Source: Saprospiraceae bacterium UBA2365
GTDB lineage: Bacteria; Bacteroidota; Bacteroidia; Chitinophagales; Saprospiraceae
Reading direction: 5' to 3'
DNA length: 23,843 nucleotides
Assembly: GCA_002344345.1 (NCBI GenBank)
Contig: DDTL01000065.1
Span: 1 to 23,843, forward strand
In this document: piece after piece, positions 23,101-23,843 of the stretch
Layout of the letters: each line of letters begins with the position of its first letter
Numbering within the stretch: the stretch's first letter is position 1
Program-made: the position numbers and the translations under genes
Notes under the pieces: model-generated
Told to the model about the DNA's origin: nothing
Databases searched by the model: none
The model's input: the letters and a program-made list of their open reading frames with translations, nothing else

Positions 23101-23583
23101 CCAGGGCGCTTTACCCGGTGCGGTTGCAGCACCGTTTTCATTCAACCAGAACGTTTCTCTGGGTCCTAAAAATGACCAGTCACTGCCATTGGACCTGTCG
23201 TTTTGGGATGACTCACAGAGGGTTTGACTTTTGTTTAATTGTCTGTTAAACACATGCATATCCGGTAGTTGAATGCTGCCATCCGGGCGTACGTATTCCA
23301 GTATAGCCTTGCGCCAGGTTCTGAAATATCTGGATATAGCCGTTTTCCTACCTGGATTTTCTGCTATATATGCTTCATACTGCTTATTGATATCGTAAAA
23401 ATTGATGTCATTTCCATAAAGTTTTTTAGCCCATTCCGGAAAATCCGGATCAAAGGCTGGTTTGTTGCTTTTTATTAAACCTGGCAGATCGTCATAAGGC
23501 GTGTATTGGGCTTCAATAGAATTCGTGAACGCCAAAAAGTGAAGGGTCAAAAGAATGGGAAGCAAAGTTTGTTGTAAATGCAT
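20158..23583 (-). CDS. Secreted BNR/sortilin-like propeller protein with F5/8C and T9SS sorting domains (1141 aa)
   Basis: Signal peptide (cut near IEAQ, residue 26), then a long beta-propeller region with BNR/Asp-box motifs S-x-D-x-G-x-x-W: RSEDGGHTW (about 233-241), SSDGGNTW (284), SVNGGQSF (327), STNGGLTF (430), STDMGVSY (610), SDDGGLTW (656) and SQDGGNTW (714). A PKD-like segment (about 815-890, PGSYTVHFSV) and an F5/8 type C (discoidin) domain (about 930-1050, AFDGDPSTIWHTEW, then ISIDLG) follow, and the last 75 residues are a T9SS type A sorting domain (YQVFDLQGKIVLEG, PGVYLVTF). The layout suggests a cell-surface or secreted glycan-binding or glycosidase-like protein; propellers of this kind often lack proven catalysis. 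Complete within the window, with a -7 box upstream. Confidence 0.9.
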   Translation of the reverse strand: MHLQQTLLPILLTLHFLAFTNSIEAQYTPYDDLPGLIKSNKPAFDPDFPEWAKKLYGNDINFYDINKQYEAYIAENPGRKTAISRYFRTWRKAILEYVRPDGSIQLPDMHVFNRQLNKSQTLCESSQNDRSNGSDWSFLGPRETFWLNENGAATAPGKAPWQVNVYAIDVATSDFSIIFAGTETGFINKSTDKGQNWQQMAPGYLFGGGITAIAIHPTNPDIVFASGGNQIHRSEDGGHTWQPLLPLSNLFYADRLRIDPQNPSKIFAASEKGIFVSSDGGNTWTQRYQNQAWDIRIKPGDGQTIYAITRNAGYYSLVRSVNGGQSFTIIQEFPGNYSVASGAYLGVTAKNAEVLFAVLLGSNDTPYLLKGNFANNNISWNLIATGRTTAFEMDNGQGYFDLAMEISPLDDKIILVGTTTLFKSTNGGLTFSAVGGYWGPFNIHPDIQDIKMLPNGETWVATDGGMNYTSDVFTAQNNYHVRCKGLMGSDLWGFDQGWNEDLVVGGRYHNGNTAIADFYQNKSLRMGGAESPTGWVLQGKSRHVAFDDLGNGWVLPKTAEGEPEGRFIFSKYPNMDEYGGRRSNFVHHPNYYGTFYLGEGNGFWKSTDMGVSYVLLHTFPGRVRYLQISFKNPEVIYADVSNYGLYRSDDGGLTWVQKPSLTNAPYGHSGWRGNLFFAISPYDENTIYSCLQNGTWSADIGKVFRSQDGGNTWEDWSGTVSDYLKCLVIQPTTGSEDLVYLFTKGLNGKPGRVMFRKPGMQDWENFSINYPVGMQPNMALPFFRDGKIRVGGNGSVWESPLAEPQFSPVINPWVEKPVYECMTDTLYFDDHSMINHEGASWQWQITPEPEYISDPNIRNPKVVLGNPGSYTVHFSVMQNEETYTKTIQDMVSTTTCPSIEDCSNPADIPKDNWKLLNVDSQEINGEDGKAINAFDGDPSTIWHTEWYWSSPGYPHEISIDLGEIYRISEFTYLPRQDGENGRIKNYKLYISNQSNQWGLTTATGNFTNTAAPQKIELNPPVVGRYLKLVAVSEVNGNPWASAAELSVTGCLNIYSGVQTMGKIQSLQASPVPSFGKIHIPTPGGSVISYQVFDLQGKIVLEGLIKQPGELLELDLSEQLPGVYLVTFISRGVHYYAKVVKM

Positions 23584-23608
23584 GTGCTTTAATATTTTTC
23601 TTCAAAGG

Positions 23609-23616
23609 CAAATATA
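23609..23616 (-). promoter_or_regulatory. -7 box of the 1141-aa secreted protein gene
   Basis: TATATTTG on the minus strand, 25 nt before the ATG at 23583, matches TAnnTTTG exactly. No -33 TTG at 19-21 nt. Confidence 0.55.
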
Positions 23617-23684
23617 CTATTCAAATGGTTAACTGTTAAAGATTTATTGATCCATTAATCGCTTAATAATTGTTTCGTTTTTTT

Positions 23685-23779
23685 AAGAAATGGGCAAATT
23701 CTTCGCTTTGCTCGTTTTTGTAACCCTCATTTGCATTGAGTAAACTCATTGTTTTCGCGGCCTTCGGAAGCCATTTCTT
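23685..23779. repeat. Inverted repeat in the right-edge intergenic region
   Basis: AAGAAATGG (23685-23693) pairs with 23771-23779, enclosing a small GAGTAAACTC dyad. No ORF. Function unknown. Confidence 0.35.
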
Positions 23780-23826
23780 TGATGTACCCTTATCAATAAA
23801 ATAACACAGTAGTTTTTTACAAATAG

Positions 23827-23843
23827 TGCGAATCAAGGGTTAA
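23827..23843 (+). repeat. Direct copy of the arm of the 98-267 element
   Basis: TGCGAATCAAGGGTTAA is identical to 104-120 over 17 nt, and its complement lies at 247-263. It is cut by the window edge, so a full second element may begin here. Confidence 0.6.

Overview
The window looks like Bacteroidota chromosome, probably a Saprospiria- or Chitinophagia-like environmental lineage. The sequence signs are: type IX secretion (T9SS) C-terminal sorting domains on two large secreted proteins, many SPII lipoproteins, exact TAnnTTTG -7 boxes upstream of several starts (in two cases with a -33 TTG/TTTG), little Shine-Dalgarno signal, and AT-rich intergenic DNA.

Layout. 1-275 holds structured inverted repeats, one end of which recurs as a 17-bp direct copy at the window's right edge. 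276-11105 is ordinary chromosome: a SWIM zinc-finger protein, a lipoprotein, a LuxE-family acyl-protein synthetase-like protein, a minus-strand group of a DUF6438 lipoprotein, an AmgK-like kinase/RapZ-C fusion and a MurU-like nucleotidyltransferase (a probable cell-wall sugar salvage pair), an M43 metalloprotease with T9SS signal, a coiled-coil lipoprotein, an ArsC-family/methyltransferase pair, a YdiI/MenI-like thioesterase, and tRNA-Glu(UUC) with a clear promoter and terminator.

The interesting part is 11092-18170. Three direct copies of the tRNA-Glu 3' end plus its terminator hairpin (A at the tRNA, B at about 13205-13342, C at about 18033-18169) cut this AT-rich stretch into two compartments. 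B-C holds an 820-aa lipoprotein with a C-terminal HExxH domain, overlapped by a lipoprotein gene, plus a RelE/ParE toxin-antitoxin pair. A-B holds a headless second copy of the effector's C-terminal half. It is 71/74 identical to residues 477-550 of the big protein, then abruptly diverges into a different HExxH domain followed 2 nt later by its own lipoprotein gene. This is the architecture of polymorphic toxin loci: one full-length effector, and a displaced orphan C-terminal/immunity cassette that can be recombined in through a conserved junction. The orphan's upstream part is decayed: truncated by repeat B, frameshifted, and interrupted by a 150-bp MITE-like element with 17-bp terminal inverted repeats and AATATT on both sides. 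A single crossover downstream of all that damage would give an intact 792-residue chimera. The assignment as toxin/immunity is inference; the duplication, breakpoint, insertion and repeats are visible directly.

18193-23583 returns to ordinary chromosome: a DUF4140/DUF4139 (MuiA-like) protein and a 1141-aa T9SS-secreted BNR-propeller/F5-8C protein.
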